64,000 bases of DNA from JAFGXF01 sp963732595. GTDB taxonomy: Bacteria; Chloroflexota; Anaerolineae; Anaerolineales; Anaerolineaceae. Every line of letters begins with the position of its first letter. Position 1 is the first letter of the stretch. A model generated the notes under the pieces. The model made no database searches and was not told the origin of the DNA. It saw only the letters and a program-made list of their open reading frames with translations. This document shows positions 44,458 to 56,606 of the stretch, in pieces. The stretch spans positions 2,170,001 through 2,234,000 of the forward strand of contig CAVSZZ010000002.1 of assembly GCA_963732595.1 (NCBI GenBank), in the 5' to 3' direction. The position numbers and the translations under genes are program-made.

Positions 44458-46258
44458 ATGAACGACCATATCCGTAACTTTTGTATCATCGCGCATGTCG
44501 ACCACGGTAAATCAACCCTGGCCGATCGCATGCTTCAGCTGACCGGCACCATCTCGGACCGCGATATGACCGAGCAGGTGCTGGATACCATGGACCTGGA
44601 ACGCGAAAAGGGTGTCACCATCAAATCCTCGGCCGTGCGCATGAATTATGTTGCGCAGGATGGCAAATCCTACGAGTTGAACCTGATCGATACACCCGGG
44701 CACGTGGATTTCAATTACGAGGTCTCGCGTGCACTGGAAGCCTGCGAAGGCGCGCTGCTGGTGGTGGATGCCACCCAGGGCATCGAAGCCCAGACGCTCG
44801 CCAACCTTTACCTGGCGCTGGAGTCCAACCTGGTGATCATCCCGGTGATCAACAAGATCGACCTGCCGTCCGCGCGGCCGGATGAGATCAGCGAGGACCT
44901 GACCAACCTGCTCGGAACCCCCAGCCGAACACATCATCCGCATCTCGGCCAAAGAGGGGCTCAACGTCGATCAGGTGCTGGAATCCATCATCACCCTCAT
45001 CCCTCCGCCGGGCGGGCGGGCGGATGATTCTTTGCAGGCCTTGATCTTTGATTCACACTACGATTCCTACAAAGGGGTGATCGCATACGTCCGGATCTTT
45101 GATGGGACCGTCAATATGAACTCGAACCTGCTCCTGATGGCGACCCATACGGAGCTGAAACCGGTTGAGATCGGTTATTTCGGTCCGGGCATGCGCCCGG
45201 TCACCGATCTGTATCCCGGGGATGTGGGCTATGTTGCCACCGGTCTGAAGACCGTTTCGGAGTGCCGGGTGGGTGACACCATCACGCTGGCCGGAAATCC
45301 CACCGCGAATGCCTTGCCGGGTTACCGCAAGGTCAAGCCGATGGTCTTTGCAGGCATCTATCCGGTCGATGGGGACGATTACAGCGATCTGAAAGATGCC
45401 ATCGAGAAATTGCAGTTGAATGATGCCTCCCTCATTTACGAACCGGAAACCTCGCAGGCATTGAATTTTGGCTTCCGCTGCGGATTTTTGGGTCTCTTCC
45501 ACATGGAGATCATCCAGGAACGTCTCGAGCGGGAATACGACCTGGATATCATCGTAACAGCGCCTTCCGTGGAATACGAGGTGGTGTTGGTGAGTGGGGA
45601 GACCGTCCTGATCGATTCACCGGCACGCTTCCCCGAGGAAGGCCAGATCGCCGAGATCCGCGAACCCTGGATGAAGGTCCAGATCTTCACACCCACCGAA
45701 TATTATGGGACGGTCATGGACCTGGCCACCACCCGGCGCGGGGTCTTCCTGAGCCAGGAATACCCGGCACCCAATCGGGTCCAGTTATCTTATGATATTC
45801 CCCTATCAGAGATCATCATCGATTTCTTCGACGATTTGAAATCCCGCACCAAGGGGTATGCTTCGCTGGATTACCAATTCGACAACTACCGGCCGGATGA
45901 ACTGGTCAAGCTGGAGGTCATGGTCAATGAAGACCCGGTGGATGCACTGGCAGCCATCGTCCACAAGAAGGATGCCTATCACAAGGGACAGAGGCTGGTC
46001 ACCAAATTGAAGGCGATCATTCCGCGCCAACAGTTCGAGGTTGCCATCCAGGCATCCGCTTCCGGCAGGATCATCTCACGGGCCACTGTCAAAGCCGTGC
46101 GCAAGGATGTCCTGGCGAAGTGTTACGGCGGCGATATCTCCCGGAAAAAGAAATTGCTCGAGAAACAGAAGAAGGGCAAGCGCCGCATGAAGATGGTCGG
46201 CAGTGTGGAAATCCCCCAGGATGCTTTCATGGCCATCCTGAGACTTGAAGAAGATTGA
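44458..46258 (+). CDS. lepA: Elongation factor 4 (one frameshift)
   Basis: This GTPase of about 600 residues back-translocates or remodels stalled ribosomes. G1 is AHVDHGKSTLADRML, G2 ... REKGVTIKSS, G3 DTPGHVDF, G4 INKIDLP and G5 ISAKEG. The C-terminal LepA-specific domain shows the end ISRKKKLLEKQKKGKRRMK. One frame change lies near 44918, in a five-C run where four Cs restore GTPAEHIIRISAKEG. The ATG at 44458 is 46 bases after tlyA. Confidence 0.95.
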
Positions 46259-46294
46259 CCTGGCAGTTACCATTCTAAAGATTTTTGAGAATTC

Positions 46295-47447
46295 ATGCGA
46301 ATCCTGATCGCGCTGACTTACTATCACCCCCATAAATCCGGTTTGACGAACTACGTCAAGTGGCTGGCGCGCGCCCTGGCAGCCCGAAATCACCAGGTGA
46401 CGGTCCTGACTTCGCAATACGACGCCTCCCTGCCGTTGACCGAAACGCTGGAAGGGGTGCGGGTCATCCGCGTGCCGGTTGGATTCCGGGTCAGCAAGGG
46501 CGTGATCATGCCGGGGTTGCCCGCCAAAGCCTGGGCACTCATCCATGAGGCTGACATCGTCAACCTGCATGTGCCTCAGTTCGACGCCTTTGGGCTGGCC
46601 TTCATGGCCAGGCTGCAGCGCAAGCCGGTCGTCCTGACCTATCACTGCGATCTCCTGCTGCCCCACGGGTTCATCAACGCTGTTGCCAATATCGTCTCGA
46701 ACATCGCGAACCGTATCTCCATCGGTTTATCGAACCGGGTGATTACCAACACGCTCGATTTTGCACGCCACTCCCCCTATCTGAAATACAGCTTGAAGAA
46801 GGTCACGGATATTCAGCCGCCGATCGAAACCACGCTGGTCTCAGCGAAGGCGGTCAGCGACTTCCGTAAGAAGTACAAGATCTCCGATGATGACCTGGTG
46901 ATCGGCATGGTCGCCCGGCTGGCAACCGAGAAGGGTGTGGAATACCTGGTGGCAGCCCTGCCTGAGGTATTGCGGGTGCACCCCAAGGCCCGGGTGATCT
47001 TCGTTGGCCAGCACCAGGACGTGATGGGGGAGGCTGCCTATGCCGCCAAGCTGGCACCCCTGATCGCGGAATTCCACCAGCACTGGACCTTTCTTGGGAT
47101 CATCCCGGATCGCGACCGTGATGCATTTTACCAGGCCTGTCGCTTACTCGTTTTCCCGTCGATCAATTCGACCGATTCATTCGGGATGGTCCAAGTCGAG
47201 GCGATGAAATGTGGCCGCCCGGTGGTGGCGAGTGATCTGCCGGGAATCCGCCAGCCGGTCCTGATGACCGGTATGGGCAGGATCGTGCCGCCGCGCGATC
47301 GAGATCCGCCTGGCGGCGGCCATTAATGAATTATTGGATTATCCGATCAAACCTTCACCCCTGGCCAGGCAGGTTTTGGAGCAATTGGCACCCGATCAGG
47401 TTGCCATTCGATATGAAGCCATTTTCAAGGAGTTGGTGAAGTCATGA
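46295..47447 (+). CDS. GT4 family glycosyltransferase (one frameshift)
   Basis: This retaining GT-B enzyme of about 384 residues opens with ALTYYHPHKSGLTNYVKWL. The acceptor domain has VNLHVPQFDAFGLAF and TYHCDLLLP. The nucleotide-sugar domain starts near 200 and has IGMVARLATEKGVEYL and the E-x7-E motif in SFGMVQVEAMKCGRPVV. The frame changes near 47303 (MGRIVPPRDR to LAAAINELLDYP), and the restored stop overlaps the next ATG (ATGA). It begins the surface-glycan block. Donor and acceptor are not predictable. Confidence 0.88.
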
Positions 47448-48253
47448 TGACCGCCACATCCGATGCGATCCTCTGGCGGCATCTGCGTGATTTGCCCTAT
47501 TTCCGCGCGATGCTGCGCGCGGTTGAAGATGGTTTCTATCAGGACCTCAAGCTGTCTGCGCCCATCCTGGACCTGGGCTGTGGGGATGGGCATTTCGCCT
47601 CGGTGGCCTTCTCCCACCCTCTGGATGTTGGATTGGATCCCTGGCATGCGGCCGTCCACGAGGCGGAGGCGCGCAAGGCATACATCCACCCGGTCCAGGC
47701 GGATGGCGCCATCCAACCCTTCACCGATGGGCACTTTAATAGTGCGATCAGCAATTCCGTCCTGGAGCATATCCCTTATATCCAGGACGTCTTGAATGAA
47801 TTGGGGCGGGTGATGGCCGCGGGAGGCTTGTTCGTCTTTTGCACCCCCAATCATCGCTTCAATGACAGCCTGTGGGGCAGTAATTTATTCCATAAGCTTC
47901 ACCTCCCGGGAGTGGCAGCCTGGTATGTCAGGATCTATAACCGCATCGCCCGTCATAAATACTGCGATTCGCCTGAAACCTGGCAGAAGCGGCTGGCGAT
48001 CGCCGGTTTCGAGGTGGTCAAGACCTGGGATTATTTTCCACCGCGGGCTTTGCATATCCTGGAATGGGGGCATCTGTTCGGATTGCCGTCCCTGGTCTGT
48101 CGTAAGCTGACAGGCCGATGGATCCTGGCAAAAACACGCTGGAACCTGATTTTCCCCTGGCTGCTGGTTCGACGCTTCATGGATGACCCGGTGTGCGAAG
48201 ATGGCACGATGTCTTTTTACATCGCCCGGCGCAAGGTTCCCCTCCATGGCTAG
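47444..48253 (+). CDS. Class I SAM-dependent methyltransferase (Methyltransf_11 type)
   Basis: This 269-residue methyltransferase has motif I ILDLGCGDGHFASVAF near residue 42, an Asp-containing second strand (DVGLDPW) and the later motif FNSAISNSVLEHIPY. The C-terminal third is an unusual basic/aromatic cap (WHLF-like segments, LLVRRFMDDP). It is co-translated with the GT4 gene upstream and overlaps the FkbM gene downstream by eight bases. Co-operon context suggests that it methylates a sugar or lipid-linked glycan, which is an inference from position. Confidence 0.85.
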   Translation: MMTATSDAILWRHLRDLPYFRAMLRAVEDGFYQDLKLSAPILDLGCGDGHFASVAFSHPLDVGLDPWHAAVHEAEARKAYIHPVQADGAIQPFTDGHFNSAISNSVLEHIPYIQDVLNELGRVMAAGGLFVFCTPNHRFNDSLWGSNLFHKLHLPGVAAWYVRIYNRIARHKYCDSPETWQKRLAIAGFEVVKTWDYFPPRALHILEWGHLFGLPSLVCRKLTGRWILAKTRWNLIFPWLLVRRFMDDPVCEDGTMSFYIARRKVPLHG

Positions 48254-49037
48254 ACTCTGGTATTACTTAAAGTCCATCTTTGAACTGCTGTTCGGATTTC
48301 GTGATCCATTGCAGCTCATAAAAATATTTCTGGGTTCTGATCTACCGCGCAAGCTGCACGTGCAGCTGATTTCCCCACCCCTTAAGCTCACCGTTCGGGG
48401 AAAGATGGACATCTGGAGTGTCAAGGAGACTTTCATCGACCGTTTTTATACCCGTTACGGTTGTGCACCTGGCAAGGGCTGGACGATCGTGGATATCGGG
48501 GCGGCCATCGGTGAGTTCAGCCTGCTCGTCGCAGCGTACGATCCTGCTGCGAGCATCTTTGCTTACGAACCCTTCCCGGAATCGGTTGAAATATTCCGTG
48601 AGAACATCGCCGCGAACGGAATCCGGAACATCACCCTCATCCCCAAAGCGGTCTGGAAGACGGATACCACGCTGCAACTCGACTTCAGCCTGCAGGAACC
48701 GTTGCAGATCACCAGCAACGAGACCGGAGAGCAGGAGAGCCGGCAGGTTAAAGTTCAAGCCATCAGCCTGCAGGAAGTGCTGCGATCCAATCAGCTGAAA
48801 TCGGTCGATCTGGTCAAGCTGGATTGTGAAGGGGCGGAATTTGACATCCTGTTGGGCTCGAAACCTGAGATCGTCAAAAAATTCAAGCGCATCGTCATGG
48901 AGTACCATGATCTACCCGAAGGCAGGCATCACAGCCAGTTGGTGACCCATCTTGAAGGTCTTGGCTACCACGTCACCGCCCGCCGGAATGTCGTTCACCC
49001 CCTCATTGGATACCTTTACGCCGAACTTGTCCGATAA
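48246..49037 (+). CDS. FkbM-family methyltransferase
   Basis: This 263-residue methyltransferase has the FkbM core: TIVDIGAAIGEFSLLVAAY, IFAYEPFPESVEIFREN, then DLVKLDCEGAEFDIL. FkbM enzymes O-methylate sugars or macrolides. The ATG at 48246 starts the family-like RLWYYLKSIFELLFGF; the frame continues upstream in the previous gene. It sits between the GT4/methyltransferase pair and the large membrane proteins, so glycan methylation is likely. Confidence 0.88.
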   Translation: MARLWYYLKSIFELLFGFRDPLQLIKIFLGSDLPRKLHVQLISPPLKLTVRGKMDIWSVKETFIDRFYTRYGCAPGKGWTIVDIGAAIGEFSLLVAAYDPAASIFAYEPFPESVEIFRENIAANGIRNITLIPKAVWKTDTTLQLDFSLQEPLQITSNETGEQESRQVKVQAISLQEVLRSNQLKSVDLVKLDCEGAEFDILLGSKPEIVKKFKRIVMEYHDLPEGRHHSQLVTHLEGLGYHVTARRNVVHPLIGYLYAELVR

Positions 49038-49089
49038 TGCACTATAATACCGGATTGGCCGCGCTTGTTTCAGGCCAGTGGTCTCTCCC

Positions 49090-51285
49090 ATGCATGAACC
49101 AACCGTACTCGATTACCTGAAATCCAAACTGGCCTTCGGCAGTAAAGCCCGCACTGCCCGTATCGACCTGCCGCCCCTGGAAAGAGATGAAAAGCCGACG
49201 GTCAGTCCAGCCTCCCAGAAGCCCTCCTCTGAACCTCTTCCATTAGAACAGGATATTCCTGCAACGGCGGAAGCCGCACAGCTTCCCGCCTTGCCGGATC
49301 CGCTCCCGGCGCGGGAGGAAAAGGTCAGGCTGGGCGTCCCCTGGCTGGCATTCGGGTCGTTGTTGTTGGCATTGGTCGCTCAATCCGGTTTGGAACCCCC
49401 CAGGCGCAGCGTCACCTTTGCAGTCTTTTTCTTTTCCCTGGCGATCGTCCTGCTGATCATCGGTTACCGGCGCTGGGAGATCCGCCTGGCGCCCCTTCGC
49501 CCCGCACTGGAATCGGCGGACCGCCCGCTGCGCGTCGAGTTCCTTTTCTTTGGCCTGGCCTTTGGGCTGCTGGCATTCCTGACCTTCAGTCAGGATGTCT
49601 TCACCGAATTGAACTTACTCCTCTGGCTGTGTTCCATTATCCTGACCATGCTGGCCTTCGCCTCCAACTTGAAAGGCTCGCTGCGCACGGGCTGGTCGAA
49701 GTTCATCGCATCCTTCCATAACATCGCCTGGCGAAAGGTGATCCCCCGGCTGATCCTGGTTCTGATCATCTGTGCGGCCATCCTGTTCATCCGCTTCTAC
49801 CAGCTGGACGAAGTCCCACCCGAGATGGTCAGTGATCATGCTGAAAAATTGCTGGATGTTCTGGACGTCCTGCATGGCATGAACCCGGTCTACTTCGCCC
49901 GAAATACCGGCCGGGAGTTCTTCCAATTCTATTGGACCGCCCTGGTCATCAAGTTATTCGATACCGGGGTGACTTTCTATTCTCTAAAGCTGGGTACAGT
50001 CCTGGCCGGTTTGCTGACCCTGCCGTATGTCTACCTGTTGGGTAAGGAATATGCCAACCGGCGGGTCGGTCTGCTGGCCGTTCTGTTCACCGGGCTGGCT
50101 TATTGGCCCAACGTGATCTCACGCCTGGGGCTGCGTTTCCCATTCTACCCGTTGTTCGTGGCACCCGCGTTGTTTTACATGCTGCGCGGTCTCAGGCGCA
50201 AGTCTCGCAATGACTTCATATGGTCCGGCCTGGCACTGGGCATCGGCCTGCATGGGTACACTTCCTTCAGGATCGTGCCGGCCCTCATTGTGGTCGGCTT
50301 CATCCTGTTCCTGCTCCACAAGCAAACTGCCGATGCGCGCAAGCGTGCGGTGGCTGGCTTGTCGGTGATCACGATGATCTCATTCGTTGTTTTCATTCCC
50401 CTCCTGCGCTACGCAGTCAACCATCCAGACATGTTCGCTTATCGCATCCTGACCCGGGTGGGTTCGCTGGAACAACCTCTGCCTGGACCTGCCTTCCAGA
50501 TCTTTCTGCAAAATCTGTGGAAGGCGATCACCATGTTCAATTATTCCGACGGGGAGATCTGGGTCCATTCGGTGACCTTCAGACCTGCCCTGGACCTGGT
50601 CTGTGCCGGTGTCTTCATCCTTGGGTTGAGCCTGCTGGTGATGCGTTATGTGTCTCGCCATACCTGGCAGGATCTCTTTATCATCCTTTCGGTCCCCATC
50701 CTGATGCTGCCGTCCATCTTTTCTCTGGCGTTTCCGGGAGAAAACCCCTGCCTGAACCGCACGGCGGGCGCGATCATCCCGGTCTTTCTCATCATCGCCC
50801 TGGGTTTTGACAGCCTGATGGCATCCATCCAGGCAAGGGTCTCCGGAGCATCTGGGCGCGTGATCGCGTTCATCGTCGTCGCATTGTTGGCGATCATCTC
50901 CGGAATTCAAAATTACACCCTGGTATTCGACAAGTACTACCCGGTCTACTTAAGCTCAACCTGGAATACCTCAGAAATGGGGGAGGTGATCCAGGAGTTT
51001 GCCGCCGAAGGTGGTTCGCTGGATTCAGCCTGGCTGGTTGGCTACCCCTATTGGGTTGACAGCCGGGTGGTCGGGATCACAGCCGGTTATCCCGGGCATG
51101 ATTACGCCATCTGGCCGGATCAATTTGCAGATACCCTGGCGATCCCGGGACCGAAATTGTTCCTGATCAATCCGCAGGACACGAATGCGATGGTGCTCCT
51201 GAGTGGGCTATATCCATCCGGTAATTTATCCATCTATCAATCCAAAGTGGATACCAAGAATTTCTATCTCTTCAGGGTGCCTTAA
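49090..51285 (+). CDS. GT39/ArnT-like polyprenyl-sugar glycosyltransferase
   Basis: This 731-residue membrane protein has a Pro-rich cytoplasmic head of about 85 residues, then 12 or so helices. The first extracytoplasmic loop, after RFYQLDEVPPEMVSDHAEK, holds the acidic catalytic region expected of GT-C enzymes. KLGTVLAGLLTLPYVYLLGKEY and RVGLLAVLFTGLAYWPNV are typical of the family. The C-terminal 150 residues are extracytoplasmic. I chose the ATG at 49090; a GTG at 49078 is also open. It would transfer a sugar from a polyprenyl phosphate outside the membrane. Confidence 0.82.
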   Translation: MHEPTVLDYLKSKLAFGSKARTARIDLPPLERDEKPTVSPASQKPSSEPLPLEQDIPATAEAAQLPALPDPLPAREEKVRLGVPWLAFGSLLLALVAQSGLEPPRRSVTFAVFFFSLAIVLLIIGYRRWEIRLAPLRPALESADRPLRVEFLFFGLAFGLLAFLTFSQDVFTELNLLLWLCSIILTMLAFASNLKGSLRTGWSKFIASFHNIAWRKVIPRLILVLIICAAILFIRFYQLDEVPPEMVSDHAEKLLDVLDVLHGMNPVYFARNTGREFFQFYWTALVIKLFDTGVTFYSLKLGTVLAGLLTLPYVYLLGKEYANRRVGLLAVLFTGLAYWPNVISRLGLRFPFYPLFVAPALFYMLRGLRRKSRNDFIWSGLALGIGLHGYTSFRIVPALIVVGFILFLLHKQTADARKRAVAGLSVITMISFVVFIPLLRYAVNHPDMFAYRILTRVGSLEQPLPGPAFQIFLQNLWKAITMFNYSDGEIWVHSVTFRPALDLVCAGVFILGLSLLVMRYVSRHTWQDLFIILSVPILMLPSIFSLAFPGENPCLNRTAGAIIPVFLIIALGFDSLMASIQARVSGASGRVIAFIVVALLAIISGIQNYTLVFDKYYPVYLSSTWNTSEMGEVIQEFAAEGGSLDSAWLVGYPYWVDSRVVGITAGYPGHDYAIWPDQFADTLAIPGPKLFLINPQDTNAMVLLSGLYPSGNLSIYQSKVDTKNFYLFRVP

Positions 51286-51294
51286 GGCAGCGTC

Positions 51295-54200
51295 ATGACG
51301 AAATCACCGGTTAAGGAACCCTCAATGATGAATAACAACTGGCGGGATTGGCTGCCGGAGATTTCCTTATTGCTCATCCTGGCTCTGGGCATCTATTTCC
51401 GATTCGTCGGCCTGAACTGGGATGAGAATAATCACCTCCACCCGGATGAACGCTTCCTGACGATGGTGGCTTCGTCGATCAGCAGCGTCAGTTCGCTGGG
51501 GGAGTATTTCAACAGCGCGGTTTCCACTTTAAACCCCAACAATGTGGGTTTTGGTTTCTTTGTTTACGGGGATTTTCCGCTGATCGTCATCCGCTATATT
51601 GCTGAATCGTTTTCGCAAACCGGTTATGACCAGATCTTCCTGGTGGGCCGCCAGCTTTCAGCACTGGCAGATGTCCTGACGATCCTGCTGGTCTACCTGA
51701 TCGGAAGCAGGCTCTACCAACGCTGGGTCGGTGTGATCGCGGCTGCTTTCGCCGCTTTCAGCGTCGTCCCGATCCAACAGGCGCACTTCTTCACCGTGGA
51801 TACCTTCGCCAACCTGTTCGGGTTCCTGGCAGTGTACCTGGTTGTCAGGTTCGTGACCGCCCCGGATCGGGATTTGGATGATGGCCCGTCGGATGTGACC
51901 CTGCAGGGTAGGCCCGCGCTGCTGGCACTTGTTGAAGGGTTTCCTGCCGTATGTGCTTTTTGGTCTTGCAGTGGGTATGGCCGCCGCCTCCAAGATCAAT
52001 GCAGCTGCGCTGGTGATCCTGCTGCCGTTGGCGGTTTTACTGCGGTATCGGAAGTCCGTCTCAGACTGGCCGGTTTCCAGATTTCTGATCGTCTCGATCT
52101 ACCTGGTGCTGGCTGCCATCATTTTCTTCCTGACCTTCCGCATTCTGCAGCCATATGCCTTTGAAGGCCCCGGGTTCTTCAACTTTGGCATCAGTCCGAA
52201 CTGGATGGCGAACATTCAGGAGCTGCGCGTCCAGAGTTCCGGCCAGGCGGACTTTCCGCCGGCCTTGCAGTGGGCCAACCGGCCGATTTGGTTCGCCTGG
52301 GTCAATACGATCACCTGGGGCATGGGATTACCGCTGGGATTATCCGCGCTGGCCGGTTTTATCTGGATGGGCTGGCGCATGATCAGGGGGGAGTGGAGAT
52401 CCCATATCCTGCTGTGGGCATGGACCGGGTTCTATTCGCTCTGGCAGGGTATTGCCTGGGTGCGGGCCATGCGCTACCAGATGTTGATCTATCCCTCCGC
52501 TGCCATTATTGCCGCCTGGTTCATTTACCAGGTCTGGAAGAATGCCCGGGAGAAGCCAGCGCCACGCATCCCCTGGTCACGCATCCTGGCAGGTGCTTTG
52601 GTCTTTTTGAGCATCGCTGGAAGCCTGGCGTGGGCCTTTGCCTTCACCCGCATTTATACCCGGCCGGTCTCCCGTCTGGCTGCCAGTGAGTGGATCCTGC
52701 AGAACCTGCCCGGACCCATCAATCTGAAACTCGATACCGGAGAGGGTGTCATTAATGTTCCGCTTGCTTACCGCGCAGGGATGCTGGTCGAGGTGGATAA
52801 GCCTTACCAGATCCGCTTCAGCGCGTATGCCAGCGGTACCCTCACGGAGTTGGTCATCCCGCACCTGGCCGCCAGCCCGGGAAGTATGGATCCACTGACG
52901 GTGGAAGTGACCATCAGTCCGCTTACGGACCGCGCCTCAGTTGTGGGTCGTTCAGCCTTGACGGACCTGTTCAGCATGGGGGATGATCTGCGGGGCAGTT
53001 CCCATACTTTTCTGTTCACACCCGCCGTCCCGCTGGAGCAGGGCAGGGAATACCTGGTCACCGTATCTGCAACTTCCGGGGCAGGCAGCCTGAGTTTGAT
53101 CGGACCCATATCATTAACCATCCAGAGCGGCGAGCAGGTCCGACACCAGATGCTGCCAGTCACGGTCCAGCAGGTGCGGGTCGGTCAGCCCTACGAGATG
53201 GGATTCACGGTCAACGCTAGTCGGCAGTGTGGAAACGATCACCCTGGCCCACGTCGTGGACCAGGCAGCGTCAACGGATCAGAGCAGCCTGCGTTTGATC
53301 ATCGATCCGCAACAGGCTACCTGCGAGGGTGGATTGGCCAGTGCGACGGTTCCGTCTGGATTCGATCCCGCCTCGGATCCGCGCGGGGAAGCCGTCACTT
53401 TCCAATTTGACAAACCGCTGGTGCTCGATCCCAGCCTCGTCTATACCCTCCAGCTTTGCCTGGTGAGCGGGGACGGCGCATTGGCTGTCTACGGCTCTGC
53501 ACCTGCCCATGAAAGCAGTTGGGATGATGCCCTGCCTTATTCAGTGGATGGGGTCAATCCGTATTCAGGCGATCAGTACAGCGGTATTTACCGTGGTGAT
53601 CTGAACCTGGAACTTTATTGGGACGATATCCCACTCAAACTGGATAACTTCCTGACCACGCTGGACCAGGCCGACACGATCTTCATCAGCTCCAACCGGC
53701 AGTGGGGCACCACGACGCGTGTTCCGGAGCGTTACCCGCTGACGGTGGCGTATTACCGCAACCTGCTGGGATGCCCGGAGGGCAAGGACCTGGTGTGGTG
53801 TTACAACGTGGCGGAACCCGGCATGTTCAGCCGGGAACCTGGGTTTTGAGCTGACCAACACCTTCACCTCCTACCCCAATCTTGGCGGGCTTGAGTTCAA
53901 TGACCAGTTCGCTGAGGAAGCCTTCTCGGTGTACGACCACCCCAAGGTGTTGATCTTCCGCAAGACAGGCGATTATGATCCCCAGAAGGTCTACGAAATT
54001 CTGTCCGGTGTGGATATCAGCAATATCATCCACCTGCTGCCCAGGGATGCCGGCAAGATCATTTCAACCAAAACCTTGATGCTCCCGGAGGATAAACTGG
54101 AAGCGCAGCGCCTGGGGGGCACCTGGTCGGAGCTGTTCCCGCGCGACAGCCTGGTCAACCGCTCGCCCCTGGCCGGGATCGTGATCTGGTACCTGGTGAT

Positions 54201-56591
54201 CAGCCTGTTGGGCTGGGTTTGTTACCCGCTGGTCCGGCTGGCATTCCCCGGCTTGAAGGACCGCGGCTTCCCGCTCAGCCGCATGGCCGGCCTGTTGCTG
54301 CTGGCATTGATCGTCTGGCTGGCAGGTTCACTCGGGATACCCTATACCCGGACGACCATCGCTGTCAGCGTGGCTGGCCATTGCCGTGGCGGGTATCGCT
54401 TTCGGGATTTTGCAGCGCCGGGAGCTGCTTGCGGAGTTTAAGAGCCACTGGAAATATTTCCTGGCGGTGGAATTGGCCGCCCTGGTGTTGTTCCTTTTAT
54501 TCCTGGCTGTTCGCATGGGTAATCCGGACCTCTGGCATCCCTCCAAGGGTGGCGAGAAGCCGATGGATTTCTCCTACTTCAATGCGGTGCTTGAAATCCA
54601 CCTTCTTCCCGCCCTATGACCCGTGGCTGGCGGGTGGCTATATCAATTATTACTATTACGGTTTCGTGATTGTTGCCACGCCGGTGAAATTATTGGGGTT
54701 GATGCCCTCCTTTGCATACAACCTGATCCTGCCGCTGCTCTTCAGTCTGCTGGGAATGGGCGCTTTCTGCGCGAGCTGGAACCTCGTTTCCGCCAGCCTG
54801 GTAGATGAACCGCCCACCAACCGGGAGCAGCGCTGGCTGCCGGCTCTGGCCGGCCTGGCATCCATCCTGGGGGTGGCCATTCTCGGTAATCTTGCCACCG
54901 TGCGCATGGTCTGGCATGGCCTGCAGCGCCTGGTCGCGCCAGGTGGCAATATCGTGGATGCCAGCCTCTTCCAGCGCATCGGCTGGACCTTCACCGGTCT
55001 GGCAGCCTGGTTTAAATCACCCACCCTGCCTTTCTACCCGGGCGACTGGTACTGGATACCCAGCCGGGCGATCGGGGATGGACCCATCACCGAGTTCCCG
55101 GCCTTCACCTTCCTGTACGCCGACCTGCATGCCCACCTGATCGCTCTGCCAATCACGTTATTTGCCCTATGTTGGGTGATCTCGATCGTCCTGGGCAGAT
55201 CCCGTTGGGGGGATCAGACCGGACGCCTGTTCCTGCCAGGGGTCATCCTGGGAATCCTGTTCGGAGCAGCCGGCATCGGCGCGCTGCGGCCGACCAACAC
55301 CTGGGATTACCCGACCTACCTGGTGCTGGCGGGTGTGGCATTGCTCTTCACCACCTTGCGCTATGGCTTGCCCCGGTCGCAGATACGGGACGGGCAGGGC
55401 ACCCGGACCACCCGATTCGTCCTGTCCCTGGTGTTGATCGCTGCCCTGGTGCTGCTGGCTCAGAACCTTTACCTGCCATTCAGCCAGTGGTACGCACGCG
55501 TGGTGGGGGTTAACGCCTGGAAGGGAGAGACCACTTTATTGTGGTCCTACCTGACCCATTGGGGTCTGTTCCTGTTTGTGATCGTGCTGTGGTTGGGATG
55601 GGAGACCTATCACTGGATGGCCACCACACCTTTGCGGGTCGTGGCGGCCTGGCGCAAGTTCGCTGCCTGGTTCTATCTGGGTGGCGCGGTCATACTGTCA
55701 GCTCTGATCCTGTTGACTTTCATGTACAAACTGGAAATTGGATGGTTGATCCTGCTGTTGGGGATCTGGATCGTTTTCCTGCTGACAGTCGCCAAACTCC
55801 CGGATGCCAAGCGCGTGGTCCTGTTCCTGACCGGCAGCGCGCTGGTATTGACCCTGGTGGTTGAGCTGATCGCGCTGCGCGACGATCTCGGTCGTATGAA
55901 TACCGTGTTTAAATTCTATCTGCAAGCCTGGTGCCTGATGGCAGTTTCCGCAGCTGCTGCTTTTGCCTGGACGGTGCGCGAACTGCCGCACTGGAACGAC
56001 CGCTGGCGGATGGTCTGGCAGGCCGGCCTGATGATGCTCGTCGCCAGTGCAGCCCTGTTCCCGTTGACAGCCGGAAAGGACAAGATCACGGACCGCATGG
56101 CGGTCATTGCACCACCCTCCCTGGACGGCATGGACTTCATGCAGTACGCTTATTATGACGACATGGGTCTCTTGATGAACCTGCAGTCTGACTATAAAGC
56201 CATCCGCTGGATGCAGGACCATGTCAGCGGATCACCGGTCATCGTCGAGGGCAACACCCCGGAGTATCGTTGGGGCTCGCGCTTTACGATCTACACCGGG
56301 TTGCCCGGGGTGGTGGGTTGGAACTGGCACCAGCGCCAGCAGCGCGCTGTCCAGCCTGAGATCGTCGTCACCGGCAGGATCGCGGATATAGCCGGCTTCT
56401 ATAATACCGAAGACCAAGCGGCTGCCCGTAATTTCCTGGAAAAATACGATGTGTCGTATATTATTGTCGGCCAGCTCGAACAAGCCTTTTACCCTGGCGC
56501 CGGACTGAATAAATTTCCGTTGTTGAACGACAAATTATGGCGTGAAGTATATAATGATGGACTGACGGTGATCTACGAGGTCATTCACTAA
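51295..56591 (+). CDS. PMT-type glycosyltransferase fused to a YYY (DUF2298) membrane domain (frameshifted)
   Basis: About 1,765 residues read as one protein after five frame corrections (51925, 53219, 53832, 54372, 54588), with no stop in the corrected frame. The N-terminal GT-C domain has the acceptor motif HPDERF after LNWDENNHL and about 10 helices. An extracytoplasmic beta-rich region follows (about 52750-53900). The C-terminal YYY domain begins IVIWYLVISLLGWVCYPLV and holds NYYYYGFVIVATPVK and the acidic loop FLYADLHAHLIALP. YYY domains have no proven function. It follows the GT39-like gene by nine bases. Confidence 0.85.
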
Positions 56592-56606
56592 GGAGTGCGC
56601 ATAGCC

